Shown here: positions 49,694 to 59,381 of the stretch, piece by piece
How positions within the stretch are numbered: position 1 is the first letter of the stretch
Layout of the letters: each line of letters starts with the position of its first letter
Source: Gammaproteobacteria bacterium HGW-Gammaproteobacteria-1
Lineage (GTDB): Bacteria; Pseudomonadota; Gammaproteobacteria; Thiohalomonadales; Thiohalomonadaceae
Direction: 5' to 3'
Assembly: GCA_002840095.1 (NCBI GenBank)
Contig: PGZL01000004.1
Coordinates: forward strand, 124,001-188,000
Length of the DNA stretch: 64,000 nucleotides
Made by a program: the position numbers and the translations under genes
The notes under the pieces: model-generated
Databases searched by the model: none
Told to the model about the DNA's origin: nothing
The model's input: only the letters and a program-made list of their open reading frames with translations

Positions 49694-51649
49694 ATGTGCA
49701 CGAAGTTTTTCCCCCATCCTGCGCTGGTCGCCGTGCTGCTGTCGCTGGCGGCCGCCGTGCCGCCCGCTGCCGCGCAGGAGGAGGTCCGCCTCGGCATGCT
49801 GGCCTTCCGTCCCAAGGCGGAAATGCAGCAGCACTGGCGGCCGCTGGTGGACTACCTCAACGGCAGCGTGGACGGCTACCGTTTCACTTACTCGGCCATG
49901 AATTACCCGGAACTGGAACAGGCCATCGCCGGGCGCGGGGTCGATTTTGTCCTGACCAACCCGGCCCACTACGTCCTGATGACCTACCGTAACGGCCTGT
50001 CTTCGCCCCTGGCCACCCTGGTACCCGTGGAGGACGGCCGCCCGGTCAGCAGCTTCGGCGGAGTGATCTTCACCCTGGCCGGGCGCGACGATCTGACGCG
50101 GCTCACCGACCTGCGCGGGCACCGGGTCGCCGCTGTGGAGCGGGGCTCGCTGGGCGGCTACCAGGCGCAGGCCATGGAACTGCTGCGTGCCGGCATGCGC
50201 CTGCCGCAGGATATCAGCCTGGTGGAGACCGGCATGCCCCACGACGCGGTGGTGACGGCGGTGCTCGCCGGTGAGGCGGAGGCCGGCTTTGTGCGCACCG
50301 GCCTGCTGGAGGCCATGGCGGCGGAGGGCCGCCTGGACCTGAGGCAGGTGCGGGTGCTCAACCCGCAACAGCCGCCCGGCTTTCCGTTCCTGCTCTCCAC
50401 CCGCCTTTACCCGGAATGGCCGCTGGCGGCCCTGCCCCATGCCGACGAGGACCTGGCGCGCCGCGTCGCCGCGGCCTTGCTGGCCCTGCCCCACGACGGC
50501 GCAGTGGCCGACTCCCTGGCCATCCACGGTTTCAACATTCCGCAGGACTACGAGCCGGTGCGCATCATGCTGCAGGCCCTGCGCCTGCCGCCGTTTGACG
50601 CGGCGCCGGAATTCACCGCGCACGACGTGTGGCACAAGTACAGTTGGGAAGTGCTGGCCGCCACGCTGATGGGCGGCGTGATCCTGCTGCTGGCGGCGCG
50701 GCTGCTGTTGCTCAACCGGCGTCTCGGTGTGGAGCGGCAGCGGGTGGCGCAGCAGTCCGAGGAACGGCACCGCCTGCTCGCCGCCCTGGGCGAGGGCGTC
50801 TACGGCGTGGACTGCACGGGCATCTGCACCTTCGTCAACCCTGCCGCGCTGGACATGCTCGGCCTGACGGCAGAGGAGGTGGTGGGGGCCGACCAGCACG
50901 CGCTGTTCCACCATCACCGCGAGGACGGCGCCGGCTACCCGCTCACCGAATGCCCGGTCTACCAGACCCTGCGTGACGGCCAGACGCGCCAGATGGACGA
51001 GTGGTTCCTGCGCCGCGACGGCAGCGGTTTCCCGGTGCTGCTCACGGTGACGCCGGTGGGCGGGACCGGCGGCCAGGACGGTGCGGTGGTGGTGTTCCGC
51101 GACATGGCCGAGCGGCGCCGGCTGGAGACCGAGCTGCGCACCCAGGCCACCACCGATGCCCTGACCGGCCTGTCCAACCGGCGCCATTTCCTGGCGGAGA
51201 TAGCGCGGGAACTGAACCGCATCCAGCGTGCTCCGGCGCAGCCGGCGGCGGTGCTGATGGTGGATCTGGACAACTTCAAGGGCGTCAACGACCGCTACGG
51301 CCATGCCGCCGGTGACGTCGTGTTGCGGCATTTCGCCACCACCCTGGCCCTGTCCCTGCGCGGCAGCGACCTGGTGGGCCGGCTGGGCGGCGAGGAGTTC
51401 GCCGTGCTGCTGCCGGACAGCTCCCTGGAACACGGCGGCCAGCTGGCCGAGCGCCTGCGCCGGTTGGTGGCGGCGGCGACGGTGACGGCCGACGACGCGA
51501 CGGTGTGCTATACGGTCAGTATCGGCGTGACCCTGATGGTGGCGGCCGACGACACGGTGGACAGGGTGCTGGCCCGGGCCGACGCCGCGCTGTACCGGGC
51601 CAAGGACGGCGGCCGCGACCGGGTGGCCAGCGAGCCGCCGCCGGCCTGA
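49694..51649 (+). CDS. PhnD-like periplasmic sensor fused to PAS and GGDEF (diguanylate cyclase)
   Basis: The 651-residue protein begins with a signal peptide (to about 27), then a PhnD/SBP-type solute-binding domain (about 30-290; RLGMLAFRPKAEMQQHWRPLVDYLN, DFVLTNPAHYV). One membrane helix follows (about 320-340), then a PAS domain (about 365-470; GVYGVDCTGICTFVNPAAL) and a GGDEF domain with an intact GGEEF site. It should sense a small oxyanion-type ligand and make c-di-GMP. The ATG at 49694 lies just before the signal; an upstream start at 49586 would add a basic non-signal stretch. Confidence 0.88.
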   Translation: MCTKFFPHPALVAVLLSLAAAVPPAAAQEEVRLGMLAFRPKAEMQQHWRPLVDYLNGSVDGYRFTYSAMNYPELEQAIAGRGVDFVLTNPAHYVLMTYRNGLSSPLATLVPVEDGRPVSSFGGVIFTLAGRDDLTRLTDLRGHRVAAVERGSLGGYQAQAMELLRAGMRLPQDISLVETGMPHDAVVTAVLAGEAEAGFVRTGLLEAMAAEGRLDLRQVRVLNPQQPPGFPFLLSTRLYPEWPLAALPHADEDLARRVAAALLALPHDGAVADSLAIHGFNIPQDYEPVRIMLQALRLPPFDAAPEFTAHDVWHKYSWEVLAATLMGGVILLLAARLLLLNRRLGVERQRVAQQSEERHRLLAALGEGVYGVDCTGICTFVNPAALDMLGLTAEEVVGADQHALFHHHREDGAGYPLTECPVYQTLRDGQTRQMDEWFLRRDGSGFPVLLTVTPVGGTGGQDGAVVVFRDMAERRRLETELRTQATTDALTGLSNRRHFLAEIARELNRIQRAPAQPAAVLMVDLDNFKGVNDRYGHAAGDVVLRHFATTLALSLRGSDLVGRLGGEEFAVLLPDSSLEHGGQLAERLRRLVAAATVTADDATVCYTVSIGVTLMVAADDTVDRVLARADAALYRAKDGGRDRVASEPPPA

Positions 51650-51702
51650 CAGCGGGCGGCGTTTGCGCGTAAAATAGCCCCCTTTTTCCCCAAGGCAGGT
51701 CC

Positions 51703-53040
51703 ATGGCACGAACCGTTTACATCAAGACCTTCGGCTGCCAGATGAACGAGTACGACTCGGCGCGTCTGGTCGATGCCCTGCGCGCCGAGTGCGGCCTGGA
51801 GCCGGTGGACGACGCCGAACGGGCCGACGTGCTGCTGCTCAACACCTGCTCGGTGCGCGAGAAGGCGCAGGAGAAGGTGTTCTCCCAGCTGGGCGTGTGG
51901 AAGCCGCTGAAGGAGAGGAATCCCGGCCTGGTGATCGGCGTCGGCGGCTGCGTCGCCAGCCAGGAGGGCGACGCCATCCGCCAGCGCGCCCCCTACGTGG
52001 ACCTGGTGTTCGGGCCGCAGACCCTGCACCGCCTGCCGGAAATGCTCAAGCAGGTGTGGGGCGGCAGCCGCGCCGTGGTGGACGTGTCCTTCCCCGAGAT
52101 CGAGAAGTTCGACCGCCTGCCCGAGCCACGCGCGGAAGGCCCGACCGCCTTCGTGTCGGTGATGGAAGGCTGCTCCAAGTTCTGCACCTTCTGCATCGTG
52201 CCCTATACCCGCGGCGCCGAAGTGAGCCGGCCCTTCGACGACGTCATCGCCGAGGTGGCGGGCCTTGCCGCCCAGGGCGTGCGCGAGGTGAACCTGCTGG
52301 GGCAGAACGTCAATGCCTACCGCGGCGTGATGCATGACGGCGAGATCGCCGATCTCGCCCTGCTGATTCACTACGTCGCCGCCGTCGACGGCATCGAGCG
52401 CATCCGCTACACCACTTCCCATCCGGTGGAGATGAGCGATTCCCTGATCCAGGCCTATGCCGAGGAACCCAAGCTGGTGAGCTTCCTGCACCTGCCCCTG
52501 CAAAGCGGCTCCGACCGCATCCTGGCGCTGATGAAGCGCGGCCACACGGCGCTGGAGTACAAGAGCATCATCCGCCGCCTGCGCGCGGCGCGCCCCGACA
52601 TCTGCATCTCCTCCGATTTCATCGTCGGTTTCCCCGGCGAGACGGAAGAGGATTTCCAGGCCACCCTGCGCATGGTGGAAGAGATCGGTTTCGACCACAG
52701 TTTCAGTTTCATCTACAGCCAGCGCCCCGGCACCCCGGCGGCCGACCTGCCCGACGACGTGTCGCTGGAGACCAAGAAGGAGCGCCTGGCGCGCCTGCAA
52801 CAGCTGATCAATACCAATGCCCAGCGCATCAGCCGGCAGATGGTGGGCACGGTGCAGCGGGTGCTGGTGGAAGGCCCGTCGCGCAAGAACGCGCTGGAGC
52901 TGAGCGGCCGCACCGAAAACAACCGGGTGGTCAACTTCCCCGGCGACGCCGCCCTTGCCGGCGGCTTCGCCGAGGTACGCATCACCGAGGCCCTGCCCAA
53001 CTCCCTGCGCGGCGAACTGGTCCGCGCGGCGGCGGCGTGA
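51703..53040 (+). CDS. miaB: tRNA-2-methylthio-N6-dimethylallyladenosine synthase MiaB
   Basis: MiaB is a radical-SAM methylthiotransferase that converts i6A37 to ms2i6A37 in tRNA. The 445-residue product has the N-terminal UPF0004 domain with its three cluster cysteines (C12 in TFGCQMN, one in NTCSVREKA near 47, one in GGCVASQ near 82), the radical-SAM motif with C157, C161 and C164 in GCSKFCTFC, and a C-terminal TRAM domain (about 380-442). It is the first gene of the conserved miaB-phoH-ybeY-corC-lnt block. AAGGCAGG lies about 7 bp before the ATG. Confidence 0.96.
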   Translation: MARTVYIKTFGCQMNEYDSARLVDALRAECGLEPVDDAERADVLLLNTCSVREKAQEKVFSQLGVWKPLKERNPGLVIGVGGCVASQEGDAIRQRAPYVDLVFGPQTLHRLPEMLKQVWGGSRAVVDVSFPEIEKFDRLPEPRAEGPTAFVSVMEGCSKFCTFCIVPYTRGAEVSRPFDDVIAEVAGLAAQGVREVNLLGQNVNAYRGVMHDGEIADLALLIHYVAAVDGIERIRYTTSHPVEMSDSLIQAYAEEPKLVSFLHLPLQSGSDRILALMKRGHTALEYKSIIRRLRAARPDICISSDFIVGFPGETEEDFQATLRMVEEIGFDHSFSFIYSQRPGTPAADLPDDVSLETKKERLARLQQLINTNAQRISRQMVGTVQRVLVEGPSRKNALELSGRTENNRVVNFPGDAALAGGFAEVRITEALPNSLRGELVRAAAA

Positions 53041-53050
53041 AAACCAAAAC

Positions 53051-53130
53051 CCAACGCAGAGACGCAGAGGCGCAGAGAAAAGTGAGTACTGATTCCTCTG
53101 CGTACTCTGCGTCTCCGCCTCTGCGTTGGG
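53051..53130. repeat. CGCAGAG-arm inverted element
   Basis: CCAACGCAGAGACGCAGAGG and CTCTGCGTCTCCGCCTCTGCGTTGGG form a long stem between miaB and phoH, ending about 10 bp before the phoH ribosome binding site. Confidence 0.85.
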
Positions 53131-53152
53131 TGTTTTTTTATGGAGCAGTATT

Positions 53153-54136
53153 TTGAATAACACGCCTGAATCCATCGACCTGATCCTCGAACCCGAGGAC
53201 AACCTCCGGCTGGCCAGCCTCAACGGCCAGTTCGACGAGCACCTGCGCCAGATCGAGCGCCGGCTCGGGGTGGAGGTGAACAATCGCGGCAATGCCTTCC
53301 GCATCATCGGCGAGGCCGAATCGGTGCGCGCGGCGGCCGGGGTGCTGAAGGGGCTGTACGCGGCGACGGAAACCGAACGGCTGACGCCGGCGCGGGTGCA
53401 CCTGTTTTTGCAGGAGTCCGGCGTCGAGGCGCTGCTGGAGGCGGACGAGGCGGAGGACATCGACGTCACCATCCGCACCCGCCGCGGCGTGATCCAGGGC
53501 CGCGGTCCCAACCAGAAGCGCTACCTGCGCAACATCATCAGCCACGACATCAATTTCGGCATCGGCCCCGCCGGCACCGGCAAGACCTATCTCGCCGTGG
53601 CCTGCGCGGTGGAGGCGCTGGAACGCGAGCAGGTGCGCAAGCTGGTGCTGACGCGGCCGGCGGTGGAGGCGGGCGAGCGCCTCGGCTTCCTGCCCGGCGA
53701 CCTGGCGCAGAAGGTGGACCCCTACCTGCGGCCGCTGTACGACGCGCTGTACGAAATGCTCGGCTTCGAACAGGTGGCGCGGCTGATGGAAAAGCAGGTG
53801 ATCGAAGTGGCGCCCCTGGCCTATATGCGCGGCCGCACCCTCAATGACGCCTTCATCATCCTCGACGAGGCGCAGAACACCACCACCGAACAGATGAAGA
53901 TGTTCCTCACCCGCATCGGCTTCGGCTCCACCGCCGTCATCACCGGCGACGTCACCCAGATCGATCTGCCGCGCGGCACCCAGTCGGGCCTGCGCCAGGT
54001 GGTGGAGGTGCTGAAGGACGTGGAAGGCATCAGCTTCACCTTCTTCCTGGCCAAGGACGTGGTGCGCCACCCCCTGGTGCAGCGCGTGGTCAGCGCCTAC
54101 GAGCGCTTCGACGCCCAGGTGCCGAAGGGCGAATGA
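53153..54136 (+). CDS. ybeZ: PhoH family ATPase (YbeZ)
   Basis: The 327-residue product has an N-terminal KH-like region (about 1-105) and a PhoH ATPase domain (about 115-320) with Walker A GPAGTGKT at residues 138-145, a [18 protein letters not shown] motif, Walker B in [11 protein letters not shown], and [11 protein letters not shown]. YbeZ works with the endoribonuclease YbeY, whose gene follows. I take TTG at 53153 as the start (GGAG about 8 bp upstream); the frame before it crosses the repeat element. Confidence 0.92.
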   Translation: MNNTPESIDLILEPEDNLRLASLNGQFDEHLRQIERRLGVEVNNRGNAFRIIGEAESVRAAAGVLKGLYAATETERLTPARVHLFLQESGVEALLEADEAEDIDVTIRTRRGVIQGRGPNQKRYLRNIISHDINFGIGPAGTGKTYLAVACAVEALEREQVRKLVLTRPAVEAGERLGFLPGDLAQKVDPYLRPLYDALYEMLGFEQVARLMEKQVIEVAPLAYMRGRTLNDAFIILDEAQNTTTEQMKMFLTRIGFGSTAVITGDVTQIDLPRGTQSGLRQVVEVLKDVEGISFTFFLAKDVVRHPLVQRVVSAYERFDAQVPKGE

Positions 54137-54149
54137 AAATTCCAAGGAC

Positions 54150-54231
54150 TCAACGCAGAGGCGCTGAGACGCTGAGGCCGCAGAGAAAAATCGTGTTGTC
54201 AGTCCTCTGCGTCTCTGCGCCTCCGCGTTGG
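54150..54231. repeat. CGCAGAG/CGCTGAG-arm inverted element
   Basis: CAACGCAGAGGCGCTGAGACGCTGAGG and CCTCTGCGTCTCTGCGCCTCCGCGTTGG are imperfect complements. The element sits between phoH and ybeY within the operon. Confidence 0.85.
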
Positions 54232-54260
54232 ATGTTGGTTTTATCTGCTGGGATGTACCG

Positions 54261-54713
54261 ATGATCGACCTCGACCTGCAAATTGCTTCCGCTGCCCCCG
54301 GCCTGCCGGCCGAGGACGACTTCCGCCGCTGGACGGAGGCGGCCCTTGCCGGCCGCCGCGACGAGGCGGAGCTGACCATCCGCGTGGTGGACGCGGAGGA
54401 GAGTGCCGAGCTGAACGGCACCTACCGTCACAAGCAGGGGCCGACCAACGTGCTGTCCTTTCCCTTCGAGGCGCCGCCGGGCGTGGAGCTGCCGCTGCTG
54501 GGCGACATCGTCATCTGTGCGCCGGTGGTGGCGCGGGAGGCGGATGAGCAGGGCAAGACCGCGGCGGCGCACTGGGCGCACATGACGGTGCACGGCTGCC
54601 TGCACCTGCTGGGCTACGACCACATCGCCCCGGACGAGGCGGAAATCATGGAATCCCTTGAAAGGGATGTGCTCTCTGCCCTAGGCTATGCAGACCCGTA
54701 CGACGGTCAATAA
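54261..54713 (+). CDS. ybeY: rRNA maturation endoribonuclease YbeY
   Basis: YbeY is a zinc-dependent single-strand RNase needed for 16S rRNA 3' maturation and ribosome quality control. The 150-residue product has the family's zinc motif [11 protein letters not shown] with H111, H115 and H121, the [15 protein letters not shown] segment and the LLGDIVIC strand. It is placed between phoH and corC as in most gammaproteobacteria. The ATG at 54261 is preceded by GGGATG. An in-frame start 11 codons upstream lies in repeat DNA. Confidence 0.95.
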   Translation: MIDLDLQIASAAPGLPAEDDFRRWTEAALAGRRDEAELTIRVVDAEESAELNGTYRHKQGPTNVLSFPFEAPPGVELPLLGDIVICAPVVAREADEQGKTAAAHWAHMTVHGCLHLLGYDHIAPDEAEIMESLERDVLSALGYADPYDGQ

Positions 54714-54773
54714 ACAGTCATTGAACAGATTTATCCTTTCCCATCACCGAAACACTCTCTCTGGAACCCCCCT

Positions 54774-55667
54774 ATGAACGACGGCCGACCTAGTAGCGGC
54801 GACAATGGCGAAACCCGGCGCAGCTGGCTGGAACGCCTGGGCCAGGCCTTGCAGGGCAATGAGCCCAAGGACAAGGAAGACCTGATCGAATTTCTGCATG
54901 ACGCCCACAAGCGCCATCTCATCGACGGCGACGCGCTGGACATGCTGGAGGGCGTGCTGTCGGTGTCCGACATGCAGGTGCGCGACATCATGATCCCGCG
55001 CTCGCAGATGGTGGTGGTGGAGCGCGAGCAGGGCCTGCAGGAGTTCCTGCCCATGATCATCGACGAGGCCCATTCCCGTTTCCCGGTCATCGGCGAATCC
55101 CGCGACGAGGTGCTCGGCATCCTGCTGGCCAAGGACCTGCTGCCCTTCGTGGCGCGCGGCGGCGACGGCTTCGACATCCGCGAGGTGCTGCGCCCGGCGG
55201 TGTTCGTGCCGGAGAGCAAGCGCCTCAACGTGCTGCTGCGCGAGTTCCGCACCAGCCGCAACCACATGGCCATCGTGGTGGACGAGTACGGCGGCGTCGC
55301 CGGCATGGTCACCATCGAGGACGTGATGGAGCAGATCGTCGGCGAGATCGAGGACGAACACGACATCGACGAAGACGATATCGAGATCCAGCAGGTGGGC
55401 AAGGGGCGCCACACGGTGCGCGCGCTGATCTCCATCGAGGATTTCAACGAGCACTTCGGTTCCGCCTACTCCGACGAGGAGTTCGACACCATCGGCGGCC
55501 TGCTGCTGTCGCAGTTCGGCCATATGCCCAAGCGCGGCGAGATCATGGACATGGACGGGCTGCGCTTCAAGGTGTTGCGCGCCGACAGCCGCCGCCTGCA
55601 CCTGGTGGAGGTGACCAAGGTACCGGCCGCGGAAAGCGGCGACTTTACCGGCGAGGGCATCGCCTGA
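54774..55667 (+). CDS. corC: CorC/HlyC family CBS-domain protein (YbeX)
   Basis: The 297-residue soluble protein has two CBS motifs (about 65-190; VRDIMIPRSQMVVVE and NHMAIVVDEYGGVAGMVTIEDVMEQIVGEIEDE) and a CorC_HlyC domain at the C-terminus (about 205-285). YbeX is linked to magnesium/cobalt resistance and to ribosome metabolism. It lacks the DUF21 membrane domain, as in Escherichia coli. Its place between ybeY and lnt is conserved. Confidence 0.94.
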   Translation: MNDGRPSSGDNGETRRSWLERLGQALQGNEPKDKEDLIEFLHDAHKRHLIDGDALDMLEGVLSVSDMQVRDIMIPRSQMVVVEREQGLQEFLPMIIDEAHSRFPVIGESRDEVLGILLAKDLLPFVARGGDGFDIREVLRPAVFVPESKRLNVLLREFRTSRNHMAIVVDEYGGVAGMVTIEDVMEQIVGEIEDEHDIDEDDIEIQQVGKGRHTVRALISIEDFNEHFGSAYSDEEFDTIGGLLLSQFGHMPKRGEIMDMDGLRFKVLRADSRRLHLVEVTKVPAAESGDFTGEGIA

Positions 55668-55686
55668 CGGTTGTTTCTTAAAGCTT

Positions 55687-55861
55687 TCAACGCAAAGACG
55701 CAAAGGCCGCAAAGAACGCAAAGATTTCATTTTTTGTGGGAGCCCGGCTTGCCGGGCGATGGCTGTGCTCGGAAAGGCCCTATCGCCCGATAAATCGGGC
55801 TCCCACAGCAGAAATCATCAAGCCACTTTGCGTTCTTTGCGGCCTTTGCATCTTTGCGTTT
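55687..55861. repeat. CGCAAAG-arm element with a nested GTGGGAGCC palindrome
   Basis: Left arm 55687-55724 and right arm 55825-55861 are complementary CGCAAAG arrays. Between them, 55735-55808, lies a TGTGGGAGCCCGGCTTGCC...GGGCTCCCACA palindrome of another family. It fills the gap between corC and lnt. Confidence 0.85.
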
Positions 55862-55875
55862 AAAGGGGTTGGGTT

Positions 55876-57387
55876 GTGGCGAAATGGTGGCAAGACATGA
55901 CCGGCCGGCGCGGTGATCTGCTTGCTCTCGTGGCCGGTACGCTGCTGCCGCTGGCCTTCGCGCCCTTCGGCCTGTTTCCCCTGGCGGTGCTGGCGCCGGC
56001 CCTGCTGTTTTTCTCCCTCTCTGAGCTGACCCCGCGCGCCGCGCTGCGGCGCGGCTTTGCGTTCGGCCTCGGCCTGTTCGGCGTCGGCGTGTCCTGGGTC
56101 TATGTGGCCGTCGCCGATTTTTCCGACAGCGGTGCGGTCACCGCCGTCATCCTCACCGCCCTGTTCGTGGCCGCGCTGGCGGTCTATCCCGCGCTGTTTG
56201 CCTACGGCGCCGCGCGCCTGCGCGCACGCGGCGCGCCGCCCCCCGCGCTGTGGTATCTGGCGGGGCTGCCGGCCCTGTGGCTGGCGCTCGAATGGCTGCG
56301 CGGCTGGCTGTTCACCGGCTTCACCTGGCTGCAACTGGGCTACAGCCAGGCGCAGTCGCCCCTGGCCGGCCTGGCGCCGCTGCTGGGGGTGTACGGCATC
56401 GGCCTGGCCTGCGCCGTCAGCGCCGGCGCCCTGGCCTGGCTGCTGCACGACGGCCGCCGCGCCTGGCCCGGCGTCATGGTCCTGTTGCTGCTGTGGGGCG
56501 GCGCCTGGGGGGCGCGGCAGGTGGAGTGGACCGGGCCGGCGGGTGCACCGCTGCGGGTCGCGCTGATCCAGGACAACCTGCCGCAGTCCACCAAATGGGA
56601 TCCGGAGCAGTTCGATGCCCGCCTCGAACTGTATGCCCGCCTGACGCTGGAGAATCTCGGCGCGGCCGATGCGGTGATCTGGCCGGAGAACGCCGTCACC
56701 GTGTTCTACCACGAACTGAAGGACGACTATTTCGACTGGCTGGCGGAACAGGCGCGCGCGGCGGACACCGACCTCATCGTCGGCGTGCCGGTGAAGCGGA
56801 CCGACGCGGCGGGCTACTACACCAGCCTGATGGTGCTCGGCACCCACGAGGCGGTGTACCACAAGCGCCACCTGGTGCCCTTCGGCGAATTCGTGCCGCT
56901 GGAAAATGTGTTGCGCGGCCTGATCCGCTTCTTCGACCTGCCCATGTCCGGCTTTTCGCCCGGACCGGCGGCGCAGCCGCCGCTGCCGGTGGCGGGCCAG
57001 CGCGCCGCCATGTCCATCTGTTACGAGGATGCCTTCGGCGAGGAACTGCTGCACAACTTCCCGCAGGCGACGCTGCTCATCAACGGCAGCAACAATGCCT
57101 GGTACGGCGACTCCCTGGCGCCGCACCAGCACCTGGAAATATCGCGCATGCGCGCCATCGAAAGCGGCCGGCCGCTGGTACGCGCCACCACCACCGGCAT
57201 TTCCGCCCTGGCCGATCACCACGGCCGCGTGCTGGCCACCACGCCGCAATTCGAACGCGCGGTGCTGCGCGGCAGCGTGCAGCCCATGCAGGGCATGACG
57301 CCCTATACGCGCTGGGGCAACGGGCCGCTGCTGATATTGCTGTTTGTCATGTTGGGTACGTGCATCATCGCGCCGCGACGGCGGTGA
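55876..57387 (+). CDS. lnt: Apolipoprotein N-acyltransferase Lnt
   Basis: Lnt adds the third acyl chain to lipoproteins in the inner membrane. The 503-residue product has about six N-terminal helices (to residue 215), a periplasmic nitrilase-type domain with the catalytic triad E271 (WPENAV), K330 (YHKRHLVPFGEFVP) and C382 (SICYEDAFGE), and a final helix (about 475-497). It starts with GTG at 55876, with GGGG about 8 bp upstream. It closes the miaB-lnt block. Confidence 0.95.
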   Translation: MAKWWQDMTGRRGDLLALVAGTLLPLAFAPFGLFPLAVLAPALLFFSLSELTPRAALRRGFAFGLGLFGVGVSWVYVAVADFSDSGAVTAVILTALFVAALAVYPALFAYGAARLRARGAPPPALWYLAGLPALWLALEWLRGWLFTGFTWLQLGYSQAQSPLAGLAPLLGVYGIGLACAVSAGALAWLLHDGRRAWPGVMVLLLLWGGAWGARQVEWTGPAGAPLRVALIQDNLPQSTKWDPEQFDARLELYARLTLENLGAADAVIWPENAVTVFYHELKDDYFDWLAEQARAADTDLIVGVPVKRTDAAGYYTSLMVLGTHEAVYHKRHLVPFGEFVPLENVLRGLIRFFDLPMSGFSPGPAAQPPLPVAGQRAAMSICYEDAFGEELLHNFPQATLLINGSNNAWYGDSLAPHQHLEISRMRAIESGRPLVRATTTGISALADHHGRVLATTPQFERAVLRGSVQPMQGMTPYTRWGNGPLLILLFVMLGTCIIAPRRR

Positions 57388-57448
57388 GACGCGGCGGCTC
57401 ATGTTATGCTCAGTTGCCTGCTGAAATTCGACAACGGAACATCTTCCC

Positions 57449-58309
57449 ATGCCGTCGCAAGTTTCCACTTCTGAGCTACTGGGTAGTCTGGTTCTGCCGG
57501 CCATGCCGGAATCCTTGCGGCAAATACGCGCCGAGCAGGCCCGGGCGGTACCGGACGTGGAACGCATCACGGCCATCATCGCCGAGGATGTGGGCCTCGC
57601 CGCCGAAGTGCTCAAGACCATCAACTCGCCCATGTTCCGCCGCCGCCAGCCGCTCGGCTCGGTGCCCAATGCGGTGATGCTGCTGGGGCTGGACAATGTG
57701 CTCAACATCGTCGCCAGCGTGGCCCTGCGTCGCACCATGGATTGCGGCGACAACCGGATGTCGCTCAACCGCTTCTGGGATACCGCCGGCGACGTGGCCT
57801 TCGCCATCGCCGCCCTGGCGCGCCGCCTTTCCGGCGTGCCGGCAGACACCGCCTACACCCTGGGCCTGTTCCACGACTGCGGCATCCCGATCATGATGTG
57901 CCGCTATCCCGACTACCTGGACACGCTGAAGACGGCGAGCCGTCCCGGCGCTCCGCTGATCACCGGCCTGGAACAGGAACGCCACGGCATTCATCACGCC
58001 GTGGTGGGCGCCCACGTCAGCCGCAGCTGGCTGCTGCCGGAGGCCATCAGCACCGCCATCCTCCACCATCATGAACTGCCGCAGATGGTGGCCGACGAGG
58101 CGGTGGACGAAATGGCGATCTCGCTCATCGCCCTGCTCAAGATGGCCGAACACATCAGCAACCGTTTCCGCGGCGCCGCCTTCCGCAGCGGTGCCGACGA
58201 TCAGGAATGGGAGGCGGTGGGGATCATGGCCCTGAGCCATTTCGACCTGGACACCACCGAGTTCAGCGATCTCAGCGAGGACATCGTGGAGGAGCTGGGG
58301 GGGCGATAG
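57449..58309 (+). CDS. HDOD domain protein, copy 1
   Basis: The 286-residue product is a single HDOD domain: MPESLRQIRAEQAR, ITAIIAEDVGLAAEVLKTINSPMFRRRQPLGSV..AVMLLG, and TLGLFHDCGIPIMM followed by HHAVVGAHVSRSWLLPEAI. HDOD proteins are HD-related signalling proteins that mostly lack nuclease or phosphodiesterase activity and often interact with c-di-GMP or motility systems. It is one of two tandem paralogues, both followed by the same TTTCGAG repeat. Confidence 0.88.
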   Translation: MPSQVSTSELLGSLVLPAMPESLRQIRAEQARAVPDVERITAIIAEDVGLAAEVLKTINSPMFRRRQPLGSVPNAVMLLGLDNVLNIVASVALRRTMDCGDNRMSLNRFWDTAGDVAFAIAALARRLSGVPADTAYTLGLFHDCGIPIMMCRYPDYLDTLKTASRPGAPLITGLEQERHGIHHAVVGAHVSRSWLLPEAISTAILHHHELPQMVADEAVDEMAISLIALLKMAEHISNRFRGAAFRSGADDQEWEAVGIMALSHFDLDTTEFSDLSEDIVEELGGR

Positions 58310-58310
58310 A

Positions 58311-58334
58311 CTCAGTTTCGAGTTTCGAGACGGG
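58311..58334. repeat. TTTCGAG array after HDOD copy 1
   Basis: CTCAGTTTCGAGTTTCGAG begins 2 bp after the stop codon. The same sequence begins right after the stop of HDOD copy 2 (59376). Confidence 0.8.
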
Positions 58335-58517
58335 CGAACATCCCACGGCGGCGCTCAGCTATAGGTCGGTTCAGGACATAAGTAAAACCTGCATTTTTCG
58401 GCGGAAACGCGGGTTTGTTTGCCGCTCACATTGAGTATGTGTGGTCTTTGTGCTTGTATTTGATCGGTATCGGCATCGCGCCGGTTCGTTCCACACCGTA
58501 CAGGGAGTGTACACATC

Positions 58518-59375
58518 ATGCCCGCCCACGCCGCTGTCGCCGAAACCCTGAAAGACTTCGTATTTCCGCCCATGCCGGATTCCCTTTTGCGCATACGCGA
58601 GGAAACGGCCAAGGCGGAGCCGGACATGCGCCGGGTGGTGGACATCATCAGCGGCGATGTCAGCCTGGCGGCCGAGGTGCTGAAGACCGTCAATTCTCCT
58701 GCCTTCCGCCGCAGCAAACCGCTCAACTCCATACCCAACGCCGTGATGATGCTGGGCATGGGCCGGGTGCTGAACCTCACCGTGGCCGCCTCGCTGCACG
58801 CCAGTTTCGGCCCGCACGAAGGATGGCTGGGACGGTTCTGGGAGGTGGCGGGGGACGTGGCTACGGCCATGGCGGTGCTGGCGCGCTCCCTCACCGGCAT
58901 CCCCGAGGACACCGCCTATACCCTGGGCCTGTTCCACGACTGCGGCATCCCGCTGCTGATGCAGCGCTATCCCGGTTATGACGAAACGCTAAAGGCCGCC
59001 AGCCGCGATCCCGGCCGCACGGTGGTCGATATCGAGCACGCGCAGTACGGTCTGCACCATGCCTGGGTCGGCGCCCACGTCAGTCACGGCTGGAATCTTG
59101 CCACCACCATCAGCCAGGCCATCGGCGTGCACCACAGCTACGACCGCCTCATCGACGCGCAGAACGGGGTGGATCAGGAGGTGGTGGAGCTGGTCGGCCT
59201 GCTCAAGATGGCCGAGCAGGTGAGCAACACCTATCACGGCATGGCCTACCGCAACGTGGCGGACGACTACGAGTGGGCCAACATCGGCGACCACGTACTC
59301 GATTACTTTGAATTGACCAGGGAGCGCTGGGCCGACCTGAGCGACCACATCATCGATCTGCTGAGCTCGAAATAG
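58518..59375 (+). CDS. HDOD domain protein, copy 2
   Basis: The 285-residue product aligns along its whole length with the preceding gene: FPPMPDSLLRIREETAKAEPDMRRVVDIISGDVSLAAEVLKTVNSPAF, TLGLFHDCGIPLLM, HHAWVGAHVSHGWNLATTIS. The two differ most in the N-terminal few residues and in the helix after VSH. GGAG lies about 14 bp upstream. Tandem HDOD genes of this type suggest a duplication and divergence, with both copies retained. Confidence 0.88.
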   Translation: MPAHAAVAETLKDFVFPPMPDSLLRIREETAKAEPDMRRVVDIISGDVSLAAEVLKTVNSPAFRRSKPLNSIPNAVMMLGMGRVLNLTVAASLHASFGPHEGWLGRFWEVAGDVATAMAVLARSLTGIPEDTAYTLGLFHDCGIPLLMQRYPGYDETLKAASRDPGRTVVDIEHAQYGLHHAWVGAHVSHGWNLATTISQAIGVHHSYDRLIDAQNGVDQEVVELVGLLKMAEQVSNTYHGMAYRNVADDYEWANIGDHVLDYFELTRERWADLSDHIIDLLSSK

Positions 59376-59381
59376 GCTCAG

